Assembly (NCBI GenBank): GCA_040954595.2 | Contig: CM082581.2 | Span: 12,276,001-12,340,000 of the forward strand | Source: Balanoglossus misakiensis | Lineage: Eukaryota; Hemichordata | Reading direction: 5' to 3' | Length of the DNA: 64,000 nucleotides | Shown: positions 1 to 13,478 of the stretch, piece by piece | Layout of the letters: every line of letters starts with the position of its first letter | How positions within the stretch are numbered: position 1 is the first letter of the stretch | Notes under the pieces: generated by a model | What the model saw: only the letters and a program-made list of their open reading frames with translations | Told to the model about the DNA's origin: nothing | Databases searched by the model: none | Position numbers and translations under genes: made by a program

Positions 1-1592
1 ACAAGTGAATGGCATCAGGGTTGCCGTGGACGACATGATCCCCCAGCACCTTGACATTGACAATGACAACGTCATCAACGAAGAATTTAGACACGGCGGG
101 GAATTCCATGAAGATGATCATGAGGACGATGAAGGGGGTGATGATGACGCTGTGGACAGAGATGATTTGGAGGAAAATGATCCGCATAAACTTGCTATAA
201 TCGTACCGTTTAGAGACAGACTTGAGGAACTCCTTGAATTTGCCCCATTTTTACATAAATATTTAAACCAACAAAATGTCAGACATCATATATATGTTAT
301 ACATCAAGTGGATGACCACAGGTAAGTAAGACTGATTTTAATATGATACATCATGAGGGTTTATGAAATCCTGATTCAGGTGACCTTTATCTCACCATAA
401 GCCTCCAGGCAAGACGGATTGAAACAGCAATATTTGGTAATCAATCACATCATACATTCTATTTTGATTGGCTAGTTTGACAGGTGAATTCCAAGTGCAT
501 ATTACCATCATTATCTCTGTCACATTTGTAGTACCGGTATTACTAATATATTTATCTTCTCTTCTCATTTTCAGGTTCAACAGAGCATCGCTTCTAAACG
601 TTGGTTTTATCCACAGTAGGCCGTACTGCGACTATCTAGTTATGCATGATGTTGACCTTTTACCTTTAAACCCTGACCTCAAATATTCCTACGAGATGGT
701 GGAGAATGGACCACACCATATATCATCACCGGAACTCCATCCAAAGTATCATTATAAAACATTTGTAGGAGGTATTCTTATGATGAAAAATGAACATTTT
801 GAAAAAGTAAGTAATATTCTGAGGTTGTTTCACGGAAGTGAGAATGCATGTTTTATAAATTCAAAACACCTATTGTTGGATGCCAAAAATCACTGTATAA
901 TAAACTAGAGTGACTTGAAAATTAAAGTTGATCCTCCAAACTTTATTGACAGACAAATGGTCTTTCTAATAAATATTGGGGATGGGGAAGAGAAGATGAT
1001 GAATTCTATGTAAGGATGAAAGAAGCTGAACTTCAGGTATGGAAAGCACTTTGGTTATATTGATAACCCCCGTTTGATAAATCATGGATTTTTGTGAAAT
1101 TTACAAAGAAGACTTTTAAGTACAGCCTTCAATTTCATTTTGTATCTTTTACATCTTTTTCAGATATCCTATCCTGAGGGAATTGACACAGGTTACAGCT
1201 CATTCAGACACATCCACAACAGTTCTAAGAGGAAAAGAGACAACAAGAGATATTTTAACCAAAAAGAGGTAAGGAAAGAACACATTTGTTGTATACACAT
1301 TTTGTTTGCTGGCCGAGATAACTTTCCTAATGCCCTAACGTGGCTCTTTCCTGAGCAGCTTCAAATGCACAGTAGACACTCCTATTCATAAGTGAAATCT
1401 CATGTTGCTGACATTTTGTCAAAACAGGAATCAAGACGGCGGGATCGCTTGACGGGATTGGACACTGTTAGGTTCGAAGTCGTCAGCAAGTATGAACTTC
1501 AAATAGACGATGCCCCTGTCACTATGATAAATGTGTTACTGGAATGTGACAAGAACGTGACTCCATGGTGTGACATCCCAAAACCAGAATAG
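1..1592 (+). CDS. B4GALT7: Beta-1,4-galactosyltransferase 7, 3' portion (xylosylprotein galactosyltransferase I)
   Basis: Exons as read: <1-321, 575-806, 953-1036, 1164-1268, 1428-1592 (TAG); all junctions are GT-AG and in frame, giving about 301 residues. In the family this Golgi type II enzyme moves galactose from UDP-Gal to xylose on proteoglycan core proteins, the second step of the glycosaminoglycan linker. Visible here: the fold start IIVPFRDR, the [11 protein letters not shown] block, the metal-binding DVD in [10 protein letters not shown], the FVGGILMM strand, the GWGREDDEF acceptor/catalytic motif, the metal-site region FRHIHN, and a C-terminus with paired cysteines ([15 protein letters not shown]). 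The start and the N-terminal membrane anchor lie upstream of the window, so the gene is 5'-partial. Before the catalytic domain there is a very acidic stretch (residues about 26-58 of the visible part). It is convergent with the next gene. Very sure of the family; B4GALT7 rather than B4GALT1-6 rests on the FRHIHN and C-terminal motifs. Confidence 0.95.
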
Positions 1593-3531
1593 AACTTTGT
1601 CCGTGGCTGTTAATGGGATGAATGGTCAGAGCCATGGAGTGGTTAAGAGTCAGAATGGTTTTTCACAATGCGCACATGTCCGACAAGCTGCTAGAGCACG
1701 ACAGTGAGATAAAGCTACTGATTTGCTGGAGAAGACCTTATTTTTATGCAAACTAGCTTGACCAAATAAAGATTAAGACTAGGAAAAATCTATTTATTGT
1801 TACCAGATCCATCCATTCATCTGTAATTATAGTTTCTTCTGAAAATTTACAGTCAGTTAGCTGTTGTACATTTTGGCAGCCATTGTAAGTTTAAAAAAAG
1901 GTGACATATCAAGGCTTCCTATTGACAGCAGATTTGGAAAACTTTTCATAGATACATGTGTACATGTAACTGTGTTCCAGTTTAACAGGGTCAAAAGTAT
2001 AGACAGTTGAATTCTTGGCAATAATTATTCAAAACTCAGCTCATAGTTACCAGCATTATTTGCTTATAATCTCTGAAAAAGACATGGTTCTTGGTGTGTC
2101 CTGGACATTTCCAAAATTGGCAATTTTCTCCATGTCTGTAACCCATGACGACAGTGACTGTTTACAAATGTTAGATACACTGCCAGACTAGCATTAGCAG
2201 CTCATACAGAAACGAAATTCAGGTGTGTGGGTTTATTTAAATGAGATCTCAGTGGGAGAGCTCCTCACCTGAAGTGCAATCAGTTTTCCTTGTGGTGCCA
2301 AACAGGCCATGACCATGTTGAATCAAAGCAGAAAGAAATTTTACTGATCTGAACGGTTTTACAAAAAGACAAATAAATCTATATGGTACCAGAAAAATTC
2401 TGTCTGTCTGTCTCTCTATCTGTCTGTGTTTGTCTTGACCACTAGGATTTCATACTGGCCTTTCCTTGGTCTCAGAAACTGTCCAAAGAGGAAGTGAACT
2501 TGACATCGCAACTGTCATAACATGTACACACATACTGAAATATTCTGTTTAGAAGTAGCACACTTTATTTCACAAGCATAGCATTGCTTTATGGACGGAT
2601 TTTTCAAAATATTCCTCCATAGAGAGGATGAAGAAATAGCACTGGAAACTGCAAGCAAGCTGAACATTTTGAAATTATACAGCATAGATGGATTGGTGTG
2701 TGTTTATGTGTGTGTGAATATATTGCCTTTGCTTTAGTGTCTCGGCTTCATCATAATTCAACCCCCAAAATATTCAGCTTGTCTGCAATCTCTTGTCATA
2801 TTGTTAAACAATATCAATGGATAGGCGGACGGAATGTAAAATATTTAGAGTGTTGCCTCCAAAGTTTGTCGCATTCTTTTCAAACCAGGACTTATGAAAT
2901 ACATTTTGATATTAGGAATAAACTGTTTTAACCGCTGAGAAAACCCAGAAGAGGTTCATGAATGAAAACATCATGGCTGACACTGCAAAAATGATTCCCG
3001 ACAAGGACACCTTGTGTGTCCAGACAGAATTGGCATTTTTTTTATGATACTGACAAATTGCTGGAAGGGAGAATTTGAAGAAAAGTCAAGTCATGATTTA
3101 TGTGTTGTCAGGGGAATTCTCAAAACTAGTCAATATACAAGGCAGATTTCAGGAAATCTCTCATAAACTGTACAATCGAACCTCGTCCTATGAAGAAGGA
3201 TTTCCATTCAATAACAAGATTCAATTTCATATATACACACTTGCAGTAAAATGATCAAATATACACAATACCTAAATGTGTAATCATACCATTTTTAGAA
3301 TGGCACACAAGTCTATTTTTGTACAAAGTAGGCACTTCAAAAGTTTATATATTTAATATATTTTGTACAGAAACATACTTCTGAAGAGTAAGATCCATGC
3401 ACGGCAAAACAGTTATTTAAAAAAAAAGAAATATCAATGACCTTGTGAATCCCTGAATGATAATGCTGACTTCAAGGCATGCCTTGAGTTTTGGTTTTTG
3501 TTGTTAAAGTCACCATATTACCACTTTCTTC
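1593..3531. other. Convergent intergenic region between B4GALT7 and the BTBD16-like gene
   Basis: This holds the two facing 3' ends. I see no further exon. There is a TCTG/TCTC microsatellite at about 2399-2425 and a (TG)n-like run near 2695-2716. On the minus strand, candidate poly(A) signals for the BTBD16-like gene are ATTAAA near 3351 and AATAAA at 2564-2569; I cannot tell which one is used. Confidence 0.5.
1765..1770 (+). other. Poly(A) signal AATAAA, B4GALT7
   Basis: A canonical AATAAA lies 173 bases after the B4GALT7 stop codon, in A/T-rich DNA with a T-rich stretch following. This would give a short 3' UTR of roughly 200 bases. Inferred from position and motif only. Confidence 0.6.
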
Positions 3532-6500
3532 TCAAGACGGTGGGAAGAACACGGAAAAAGTTGCAAAGATAGGGAGTTTGAGGCCCTCCAAGGTGAGAAT
3601 TTCACTTCGACTTGTTTTGCTTCCCAACCCGAATCTCTTGCTGAGTACGCCCGTTGTGAAGCTGTACACCTGACCCTTCACAAGGCATTGTACGCGGATA
3701 CTGTATCGCACTTCCCGGTCTTGTCGTAGGGAGAATGTCTGTCGCTCGCATGCACGGAACGACAGTGTTGGATCATTTGGTTTTAATCTCTGCAAAGATA
3801 TAGCAGAAAATGAAATGCATGGTTTTACAGAATAGTAGTCTACAAGTGAAATTTTGAATCAGTTGAAATTATTCATGAAAACTAAAATGTCAAGTTCAAA
3901 GTCTCACCTGCATATAGAATTGATATGTACTGGCACCATTGCCCACTCTTGATGCTTTCATCTCAAAATGAAATCCATGGACGGAAAGGATCTCGGCATG
4001 ATACTGTGGCTCCTATGAGTAGAGCAAAGAATGATTGAACTGTATGTTAGTCAAAAAACGTATGAGAATTTCAGTGATACTATGACCTTAAACCTTTCTC
4101 CCCCAGTTCCTTCTTCAGAGGGCCAACCTTAACCTTATCATTATGAAAAGATGGAAAAAGGATACTAATTGTGACTGCTGTGTTTTCGTGAAGTACTGAG
4201 CCATACCTGATCAATGATAAACCCAGCCCGGATGGCATCTTTCTCAAAACTCATCATCATCGGCATATCACCACCTCCTTGCAGCTGAAAATGGAACCAA
4301 TGAAATGAAGAATAAGAAATCTCTCTATAACGTCAATTTTGAAGATACTTTTCAAATAGACTCCTGTTTGCACTATGTTCAGAATCATTTTAGCTGACAG
4401 TGTTTTTCAATAAAATATTAGTGAAACTCACAGCTTGATAGTGTAGATTCAGAGTCTTCAGAATCCATGCCTGTGGTATCACATTCATCTGTAACATGTC
4501 TTCAAGTTGCTTGGCTGTGTAAAGTGGAGGAAAAGATGATGATTTTAATACTAGATAGTAACAAAATTCTGGCAGAATAGAACGTTTGTAATGTCTGATT
4601 GTAAAGATAGGTCAACCTCAAAGTAAATTCCAGGGTACCGGGTAGGTCCTGCTAATTTTAAGTAAAAATGTTACTCTCCAGAATTTGGTTAACAAGAGAC
4701 ACAGAACCATGTGAATGGACTTACTATCAAGAATTCCATGTAATCTTATTGACATAAACAAGCCAGCAAATATCTGTCCAGCTTCTCTTTCCACATAGGC
4801 ACTGCTTCTTGGTAAACTGAAAAAAATAGAAAATACACAACTCTAATCATAATCTGATCACAATCATGGTTCACTTACAGTGACTTGAAATGGGTCTTGT
4901 AACTGAAACGATCCAAGTGATTTTTACATACCTGTTGAAATATGTAAGGATAGTACTCATAGATGGCATTAACTGGATGTCAGGATTTTTTTGCAGAAAT
5001 ATCCAATAACACAGGACCTTGTAAATGGCGTACTCATTGAAAATGAACAGCCTGGAAAAAAAGAAGAAGAAAATGTTACATTTCCAGATCTGACCTCTCT
5101 AAAAAAAACTCAGGCAAACCACAGACAATCCAATTTGTGAAATTATGTCCAAATTGAGAAATTTTGTCCACCAAACAATTCTGAAGTCATCCAAGACTTT
5201 GTGTTACCTGTTTGATTTGATGATTTTTTGCATGAGTTCCAACGGCAGCTCTCTCAGTTGTATCTGAACTGAAAGCTGAAAGAAACAAAAATGAAAATAG
5301 GCGATCAAATTCATTGGTCTACACGGACTAGTCTATCTTAGTCGTCACAAGAGCATGGAGTAAATAAACAACATTCCCACATTGTCCTTTATACAGCAGT
5401 TTGGTGCTCCGCATCTTTTTCCCATCCGCCTTAGAAATACAAACACCAAAACTTACATTCGGAATCAGATTGAGTTCCAGCCACCTCTCACAAGCATTGA
5501 CCACTAAACCAATTCCATACTGCAAAAGCAAGACAACAAAAGAAATCTGTGAATATGTTTCTATTATACACACAATGCATTTGTATGTGTGTGTGTGTGT
5601 GTTGGGTTGGATGTGTGTCCCAGATATCACAGATTAGTATCATCCACACATCTACTATTTTTGTGTTTGATTGTGCAAATCCCACTGCTTGGTTCAGAGT
5701 GCAAAATGCTATGACAAAAGATTTCACCATTCTCTATGAATGAGGGCGTCCTACAGTAGTTTCATGAATGGTTGACGGAACCACACTTTGATCTCATGGA
5801 TGTAAACTGTACCTTCATTGCCACGTGGTGGTAAGAACAGACAGATTTTGCGGATATCGACTGCAGCATCACTTCTGTACATCTAAAGTTGGAGAAAAGC
5901 ACACCAATGAACATCATGACAACTTGTAAATAATATGGGGAGCAAATAAGTCATAACCACATGACCCACCAAGTAAAACCCTGATTGGCTAGATCACCAG
6001 AGAGGCATTCTGTGACTTCACAAAGATAACTGTCTGCCAGCCAGCAAGTATTTTATGAATTAAGCACCAGAGGTTGACTCACTTTTTTTCCAAATCCTTA
6101 AACTTCAAGGCATACGCTGAGGCCGTTACTCCAACCACATCGTTTTCATCTACACTCAGTTCATCGTGGTACAGGTTACCTAGTGCAATAGCAAATGCTG
6201 CAAAAACAAAGGGATGCAAAGTTCAGTTAGCTACCTTTGAAAAATGTTATGTTATGAAAAGTGTACCTGTAACAACAGCATTTAATATCAATCTCATTCA
6301 TCTGTACTTATGCATCCAAATATCAAGATACAAATTGTACTACACTTTGTACATTCCCACGAAACTCACCTGGTTTGGTCACAAGAGTGTCTTTTATCTT
6401 CAGTTTCAGCCTCAGCATATTCTTGGTCCTTGCTTCCATGATGTATGCCGGGTCGTTAAGACTCCTTCTCCCGGATGTGGATGGTTTCCATTCCTCTGCC

Positions 6501-9500
6501 GCCGCCTTGACCTCTTGCATGTCCGTGGTGTTCAACCTGTGGCTGATCTCTTTATACTCAGCACTGTAGAAGCCACTCTTACCGATGTAGTTGTCCACCA
6601 TGGCTGCCAGTGGATCTCTGTAGTAACGCTGCTCTTTGGGTCCGTTCTCTGCATGCTGCAGTAGCTCGGCCAGTGTGGTTGATTTCTGAAGGTACGGTTT
6701 GTGGAGTTCCCAGTTTGTACCTAGACAACTCAACAGAACATCTGCAAAACAGAAACAAATGCTTCGACTGTTAACAGTTATTTCTCCAGCCACAGGACTC
6801 ATCACAATCACACAGAACGTGGTCCTGTAATTAAAGTCTGGTTTTATTTACTTCGAACAATTGAGTTGGACCAAACCATGGTGGTGGAAGGGTTACAAAA
6901 GTGCAATTACCTGGTCCAAGCGGGCTCCTGCTGTTGACATCTTTGGAATGGTAATGGAATATATCAACAGGAGTGGGCGTTCTGGCTGTTGGTGGCATGT
7001 ATTGATTTAGTGGCAGTGGACTGGAAAATAACAATGCAACCTTGGTTAAAACAGAGCTCTACTGAAACACTCAGAAGTGCGCTCAAAAACCACAAGACAT
7101 CAAGTACAATCCAAAAAAGTGTGATTATTCAGACACATAATTGACATCCAACTGTAGACATTTATATCAATTTTCTTTGTACAAAAGTGACCTTGGTATA
7201 TTAAGTTTGGGTTTTAAAAAATTCCAAGTCGACTTCACTAAACAATGCACAGGTGTAGTGTTTCTACAAAACCTGTAACAGAATATCTTCTATGTTTGTA
7301 GGGACCTATGACATGACCAAGAACACAGCAACAGCTCAACTCAACCCAGGGCCAATCAAAGCAAACAAGTCTAGTAGTCTTGGCTTGATTTTGTGTATTT
7401 TAATTGCAAATGTTTCATTCACATCACTTTCAGTAACCACATGCAGGTCAATCTGACACTGAAAAAATCATGGTAAAGTTCTGGAAATGTCTCTATTAAC
7501 TATTTAAAAAGCCGGGCAAGGGAATTTTAAAAACAACAATACACCAAAACACTTATCACCACCACACTGACTTCAATTGTGGAAAAAGCCAATTTTGACT
7601 TACAGAAATTTTATAGAAACTCAACAGTATTAGTCATAGCAGAAACAAAATTGGACACATACATGTTAGTACGAATGACAACACTGTCTTTCGGGAAAAC
7701 AGACTAACAGATTTTACAGTGATAAAATAACACTGATTTAATCAAAGTCCTACAATGTGTTTCTTGTGTATTACCTTAACTTTCTACTCATGGAAAAGTT
7801 TTTAGATAAAAATTAAAAACAAAACAACAATATCAGTGACTATCTGGACTGAAAATTACACAAAGTTTGGAGTCAAAACTGTAGAGCTACCTTTAGTTTG
7901 TTATGTGCAGCACCCCAAATGGTTGAGACAGAGCATTTGTCTATAATATTAATACCCAAACAATAATCATGTTTTTCTTTAGTTTTTCACTGTTATCAAC
8001 AAGCAATGATTTATGATAAAGGAATCACTCTTTTATTTATGTACATAAAAGTTACCTTGGAAGTCTTCTTGGTCGTCCTGTTGTTGAATTTGGCGGAGTT
8101 TTGGGTTGAGATTCACGCACCCATTCCTGGCTGCTGAGTGGTCGACTGTGGCCCTCCTTGGAAGGAAACTGGTACGTCTTCTCAGCATCATGATTAACGG
8201 CTGTAGCTGGATATTCCGCTGCATCAAAGAAAGAAAAAAAAAATGATAGACTCACTTCCAATCTACAGGCTCATACACATTACAATGACTCCATTGTTGA
8301 TAATGGTGTGGTTGGAACTATCTACAGGGAAATTAGGGATAAAGGATTAAATATTTTGTAACTATTTTTTTCATCTTCATGACCTGAAAACTTTCAATCC
8401 AACAAACACTACTCTACTATAAAATTACAACATAACAACAACATCAGACAAAACAAACTTTCACACATTTTGAAATATTTTAATTATTTTCTACCCTAAA
8501 ACTTTAGGATAAAATGAGAAGTGATCAGAATATGTACCTTGATGAACTTTGGTGATGATGATGATGATGACAATAACATACACGTTGGTCTACTCTCTGA
8601 ACATACATGCCATGAAAGTTAGAATTTAAAAGATAACAAGACAGATGTATGGAGAAAGAACATTATTAGTATCTGTTAATTTTTAATATCTGTTTATAAA
8701 GAATAAGAGAGATGATGAGTGTGAGTATAATATAATTGATTGTGAGATGTGAAGCACACACAGGATATTAAAACATGACATTAGATTTTTATGAAGTGTT
8801 GGACTTAACATATGGTTATAATTAGTTAATTCATGTACTGTACTACGGAACATATCTAACATGGATTATTAGTAAATAACTGAACAAAGTTTGTTAGAGA
8901 GAGATACATATATGAGTTTGAGTTAAGCCTACTTCTTGTGTTTCCCCTGGAATAGAAAATCCTGAAAACATGTTTTTTATAGAGTGTGTGTTGATAACTA
9001 TTCATACCTGCCACAATATTCATCAGTGTCCTGTTGTAAGGGACTTCTAAAGATTTCAAAGCCTGCGACGTTCCTAACAGATCGCCGCCAAGAGATTCCG
9101 GCAAACGCCATCTGTTGGTACTACCGACCTGTTTACGAACCCGGCATCTTGGAGACACTGGATACTGTAGAAGAAATGGTAAGGTGTCTTATGAGAATTA
9201 AATATTTGGATTTAACTACAACTTATTAGAATACCCCTTTAGACCTGGTATGGAAATGGTATAAATGAATCAAAATGTGGTATTCAAAGGCTTATCGTTG
9301 TTAGAGCAAAGTTAAACCAGAGACTACAGTTCTGAAATGCCTATGACAACCTGGACGATCATTTGTATTTTAAGGGCTTACCATACTGCAAGTATACATA
9401 TCTGTTTTTAATACTGACCAATGAGTCACATGGCTTCGCAAACATTTAAAGATATTATTAAAACAAGATAAAATAGTCCATTCATTCCTTCACCAAAGCT

Positions 9501-10856
9501 ATGCTAATATCATACAACCCTTTAGTCCAATTTCAAAGTCAAACCCACTTGACTGCAGGTGGCTGAACCTAGTAAATATTTGTACATGTATCACAGAGGT
9601 ATTTGCTCCTTTTCTAAATCACTATGCCTGAAGAATAAACATATCTGTGTTGCCAAGACCTGAATCCATAGATGGATATCAAATCTTTCGGGGCATTTTT
9701 GGGTAGTTATCGTGAGTGTGCCACTCCAGTACGTCAATTGACTTTCAAGTGACTGGCCAGCACTGGTAGAGACCAAGTTTATCTAAAATAACAGACCATA
9801 AATTAACTACACATATCACATATCAAATATATCAACCCATTGCCGTAGAGGTCATTTTAATTAATGATCACATTTCACTTACCCGTATAGGGTGTCTTCC
9901 ATCCACTACAACACCAGATAAGGCAGTCACTGGAGCATCTTGCATTGCTCTGTTGTGCATCAAAGAGAGACAAAGATGAGTATCACTCGCAAGAATGCCT
10001 TACTGCAAAGGTCTACATACTCTTTTGAATGTAACTGGGCAGGTGAATGCTATCCACAGGTGAATGCAAAAAAAGGATCATTGTTGACATGGGTGATGTA
10101 AAAAGACTGACTTTACAATGCCTACAGGCAAATCAACATTTATCAATGCACTGGCAGACAATACACTCACTGTGTAAGTCTGTGCAATACTCGCCAACTT
10201 TGAAGGGTTTTCACATTATTCAAGATTGCCTCCTTGATATCCAGTGCGTAGTAAAGTGCCTTCTCTCTTATATTGTACATGTATAAAACATCACTCTTCG
10301 GACCTATACAATAGGTGTGAAGAGTGACGTTTTGACACTGATAATGCAAACCGTGAAGACAGTTATACCAACTCAAACAATCAATGCGGATGGCGTTCAG
10401 TAATACTGAACCTACTGCTGTTGTAAAGTCACTGGTCCCCTTTCCTCTGTATTTGAGGCAGAGGGGAACGACCATATTCACTCATTGAGCCGGGCATGCG
10501 AGGAACAGTAGCAGACCGTTAACTAAACTTGCTAAACAAGCACAAATACTCAAATTCGCAGAATAAACTTGCTGACAGATTAACGTTCCACTAAGTTTGT
10601 TCTGGGTAAATAAACACCGAACTCGTTGCCTCTCACTCCTCCCCCACACAGTGGCACAGAGCAACATCACAGATTCAAATAGCTGATAAAAATAACGCCT
10701 CTTAAGTTTTCACTTGACTGGTTTGCAGGGAATACCTATGGCTTACCTCGGATATGCTGCCGCATCTCTGTGCATCGGTGGTGGTATGGATGGAAGATAC
10801 AAGGTAGTAAACCTAGGTGCTGGAGAGTAGCTCAGTGGTGATACATCAGCCGCCAT
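3532..10856 (-). CDS. BTB/POZ-domain protein, BTBD16 / germ-cell-less-like
   Basis: Sixteen exons in transcript order: 10856-10747, 9949-9883, 9164-9008, 8218-8056, 7020-6911, 6741-6370, 6197-6083, 5882-5813, 5519-5457, 5275-5208, 5051-4932, 4816-4725, 4514-4432, 4284-4207, 4009-3908, 3789-3532. They sum to 2028 bases, 675 residues. The ATG follows an AAA context. Residues 1-200 are proline/serine-rich linker with a conserved-looking block NRWRLPESLGGDLLG. The BTB domain starts near residue 203 (DVLLSCLGTNWELHKPYLQKS, less its last residue, is the classic BTB opening) and resumes near 328 (AFAIALGNLYHDEL). A BACK-like helical region follows (CTEVMLQSISAKSVCSY, LFIFNEYAIYKVLCYWIF), then a beta-rich C-terminus as in germ-cell-less proteins. 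BTB proteins of this type are often Cullin-3 substrate adaptors; that role is inference. The BTBD16 assignment rests on the domain plan and remembered resemblance plus neighbourhood; GMCL1 is the alternative. Confidence 0.75.
7021..8055 (-). other. Intron 4 of the BTBD16-like gene (about 1 kb)
   Basis: A/T-rich intron with no open reading frame of note and no recognised repeat family. The neighbouring long introns (8219-9007, 9165-9882, 9950-10746) are similar. The first of these carries a (GAT)n run near 8553-8570. A 61-codon frame at 9591-9776 in intron 2 is not needed, because the flanking exons join in phase 0 without it. Confidence 0.55.
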
Positions 10857-12570
10857 TTTCGCTTCTGCGATACATCTCTAAGCAGTGCCGCTTAACTCAC
10901 TACACTTCCGCAAACTAAAATAACCCCCGGAAAATACGTTTTTAAATGTGTTGGAAATGTCACTAAACGCGAGTGAATGGAGTTAGATGCCTTTAAATGG
11001 ACTTACTTGACGAAAAAGTAATATGATTACAAGAAATATCTTGTTGCTACCATATTTCTTTAAATATCCGCCTGAACTTGGTGATTCGGTCCAGTTGCTA
11101 GGGTAAACTATTTTATTCATGTGCCCTCGACTAGACATGTTGTTCTCGATTGAATGGCAGTCACGTACGAAAAGGCTGCACAATGGTCATTAATTTGTCC
11201 TGTCCTTTCAATGAGCATCGTCCAAATGTAATCCCCATTGTATTCAGAGGTGATTATATCGAAAATCGATGTCGTGTAATAATTCTCTGACAATGGGGCA
11301 GGCAACTAACACGATCCCCGGGCCTGGTCGTACTGAGGCATCCGTGTAGGCCTAGGGCCTACGTGTGGTGGTAGCCTACTTGTGAGCCCGGCCGACAGTA
11401 AAGAGTTTACATCGTTATTATAAACCTCGTAGGCCTGTCAACTTCTATACGAAATGCGAGAAATGCAAAGTTGTGCCCACACAAATCTTTTTGAAACTAG
11501 TTATGTGTATTGCCCCAGGTATGAATGGCATCATGTACTTGTAGGGATTCTTACGGGTTGAAAATCAAGTGCTACTTACTGCCAAAGTGGTACTAAAATG
11601 TGTACGTAATATGCTTTGAAATTTTTAAGATTTGGGAGAATTCGAGTTTATCAGCATTTTCCAGTATTGGTATATAGAAATCTTAGCGGTGGGTGTGTGT
11701 TTGATGAAACTGCATCTCTCCAAATCCCAATCATCCTCACATACGCATATCCCCACTGGGAGAGAAAACAAACACCACCACTGGTAAGTTGTAGTCTGGA
11801 TTTTTATTAATTTTAGTAAATAATAATTATATTGGCAGAAAAAAATGACAATTTCTAGAAGGTAGCTACAAAATCCAATTTTGTAATTATTTAAATCCAC
11901 AAGGAACACCTAGAGGTTGACAGCTGAAACTTACGAGAGAAGATCGTCAAGTACCACAACTCAGTTGATGTCATACTTGGAGGTGTGGACTTGCATGCTA
12001 CATGACTTGTTCTGTACGCTGTAGGTCCAAGTTTAAATCTCATAAAACACAAGTTGAGAGGAAGGAATGGAAGTCAATTCCTGATAAAACCAGAAATAAG
12101 ACAGTACAACATTGTTATGCAGCATGATCATAATTAGCAACTGATCATGCTTCAAAGAATTCTCTCGCATAACTGCTTGTAAGTGAAAGCAAAAACTGAA
12201 TCAATTCTTTCATACAACAACCACATGAATAACTATAAAGCAGATCATAATATTCAGCACATTACTAGCACAAAGTGGAAAATCTCACAATACGAATTGT
12301 AGTATGGACAAGGTAAATTATTTTTTCATGTATATTTATTCATAAACAAATACACTGCCTTTTTCCCTTACTGTTCAAAATACTTCTAAGCAAAAAGAAA
12401 AGAAAGTAAGAAAAAGTAAACGTTCTACAGAAAGCCACTACTACAAATAGCAATAATCTATTAATTCTAGTCCAGACATCTTCATTATTCCCCCACGAAA
12501 TTTAAAGGATTCTAAATGGAATTGAGCTACTTATTTGGGGGAACTAATGACCTCACATTGACACGTTTGT
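10857..12570. other. Intergenic: EIF3A 3' UTR and promoter side of the BTBD16-like gene
   Basis: EIF3A ends at 12571 and the BTBD16-like gene starts at 10856, both on the minus strand. The EIF3A 3' UTR should reach the minus-strand AATAAA at 12335-12340, giving about 235 bases; a second AATAAA lies at 11803-11808. The region near 11300-11400 is richer in G+C and CpG than its surroundings and could belong to the BTBD16-like promoter. No other gene is seen. Confidence 0.5.
12335..12340 (-). other. Poly(A) signal AATAAA, EIF3A
   Basis: Canonical hexamer on the minus strand 231 bases past the EIF3A stop codon. Position fits a short 3' UTR. A second hexamer at 11803-11808 could extend it. Confidence 0.5.
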
Positions 12571-13478
12571 TTATCGTTTTGCAACAGTTGTCCATCCATC
12601 TTCTTGTGAGTCTTCTTCCCTGGGAGGTTTCCTGGCTCTTTCCACAGGCTCAGCTCTTGGTCTTCTGTCGTCTCTATCACGACTAGGTGGACCACGATCT
12701 TCTCTTGGGATGTCACGCCAGCTTCTGCCCTCTGGAGGTCCTCCACGTCGATCCCTGTCATCTCTTGGGGGTGGTGGAGGTCCACGATCGTCACGGTCAC
12801 TCGGCCCCCAACGATCTCTCTCACCTCTAGGTGGACCTCTAGCAGGTGGTGGCCCCCTGTCTTCACCACGTCGCCAGTCACGATCATCTGAAAACCTTTC
12901 ATCCCTCGGTGGTCCTCGTGATGGAGGTCCCCGGCGCCAATCTCCCTCATCGTCTCTAGGTGGCGGTCTTCTCCATGGATCATCTCTTGGTGGGCCTCGT
13001 GGTGGACCATCATCTCGTCTCCAGCGATCATCTGGCGGGGGACCACGTCTATCCGAGTCATCTCTCCGGCGCCAGTCCGTATCTGGTGGCGGTGCACGTC
13101 TATCTCGGTCATCTGGTGGAGGGCCACGCCTGTCTCGATCATCAAAAGGACGACGTCTATCGCGGTCATCAAAAGGACGTCTGTCACGGTCATCTGGGGG
13201 AGGTCCACGGCGGTCTCGGTCATCGGGGGGAGGTCCACGTCGGTCTCGGTCATCAGGGGGAGGTCCACGCCTGATGCGGTCTTCTGGTGGTGGGCCACGG
13301 TCGTCCAGAGAAGCCCAGCGTCTCTCACGGTCTTCTGGAGGAGGTGCACGCCTGTCGCGGTCGTCCGGAGGAGGTCCAGATCTATCACGGTCATCCACTG
13401 GAGGTCTCCGCCTATCAAAATCATCTGGTGGTGGTCTTCTTCCATCTGTATCATCTGGTCTGTCTTCACCTTCCTCAC
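12571..13478 (-). repeat. Coding tandem repeat, Asp/Arg/Pro decapeptide array in EIF3A
   Basis: Inside the last EIF3A exon, about 25 imperfect units of the type [10 protein letters not shown] are encoded, each about 30 bases. The array is most regular at 13080-13400 and decays toward 12650. Vertebrate eIF3a has a comparable DDDRGPRRGM-type repeat, the known site of variable repeat number in this family. The same DNA is open in two other frames by repeat periodicity; these are shadows. Confidence 0.85.

Noticed and set aside
9591-9776. 61-codon minus-strand frame in the BTBD16-like gene
   Set aside because: Flanking exons 9949-9883 and 9164-9008 join in phase 0 without it, it runs into a stop, and it matches no part of the family.
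12531-13478. 315-codon minus-strand frame rich in Met, Asp and Val
   Set aside because: Shifted frame of the same EIF3A repeat; the frame ending [10 protein letters not shown] is the family match.
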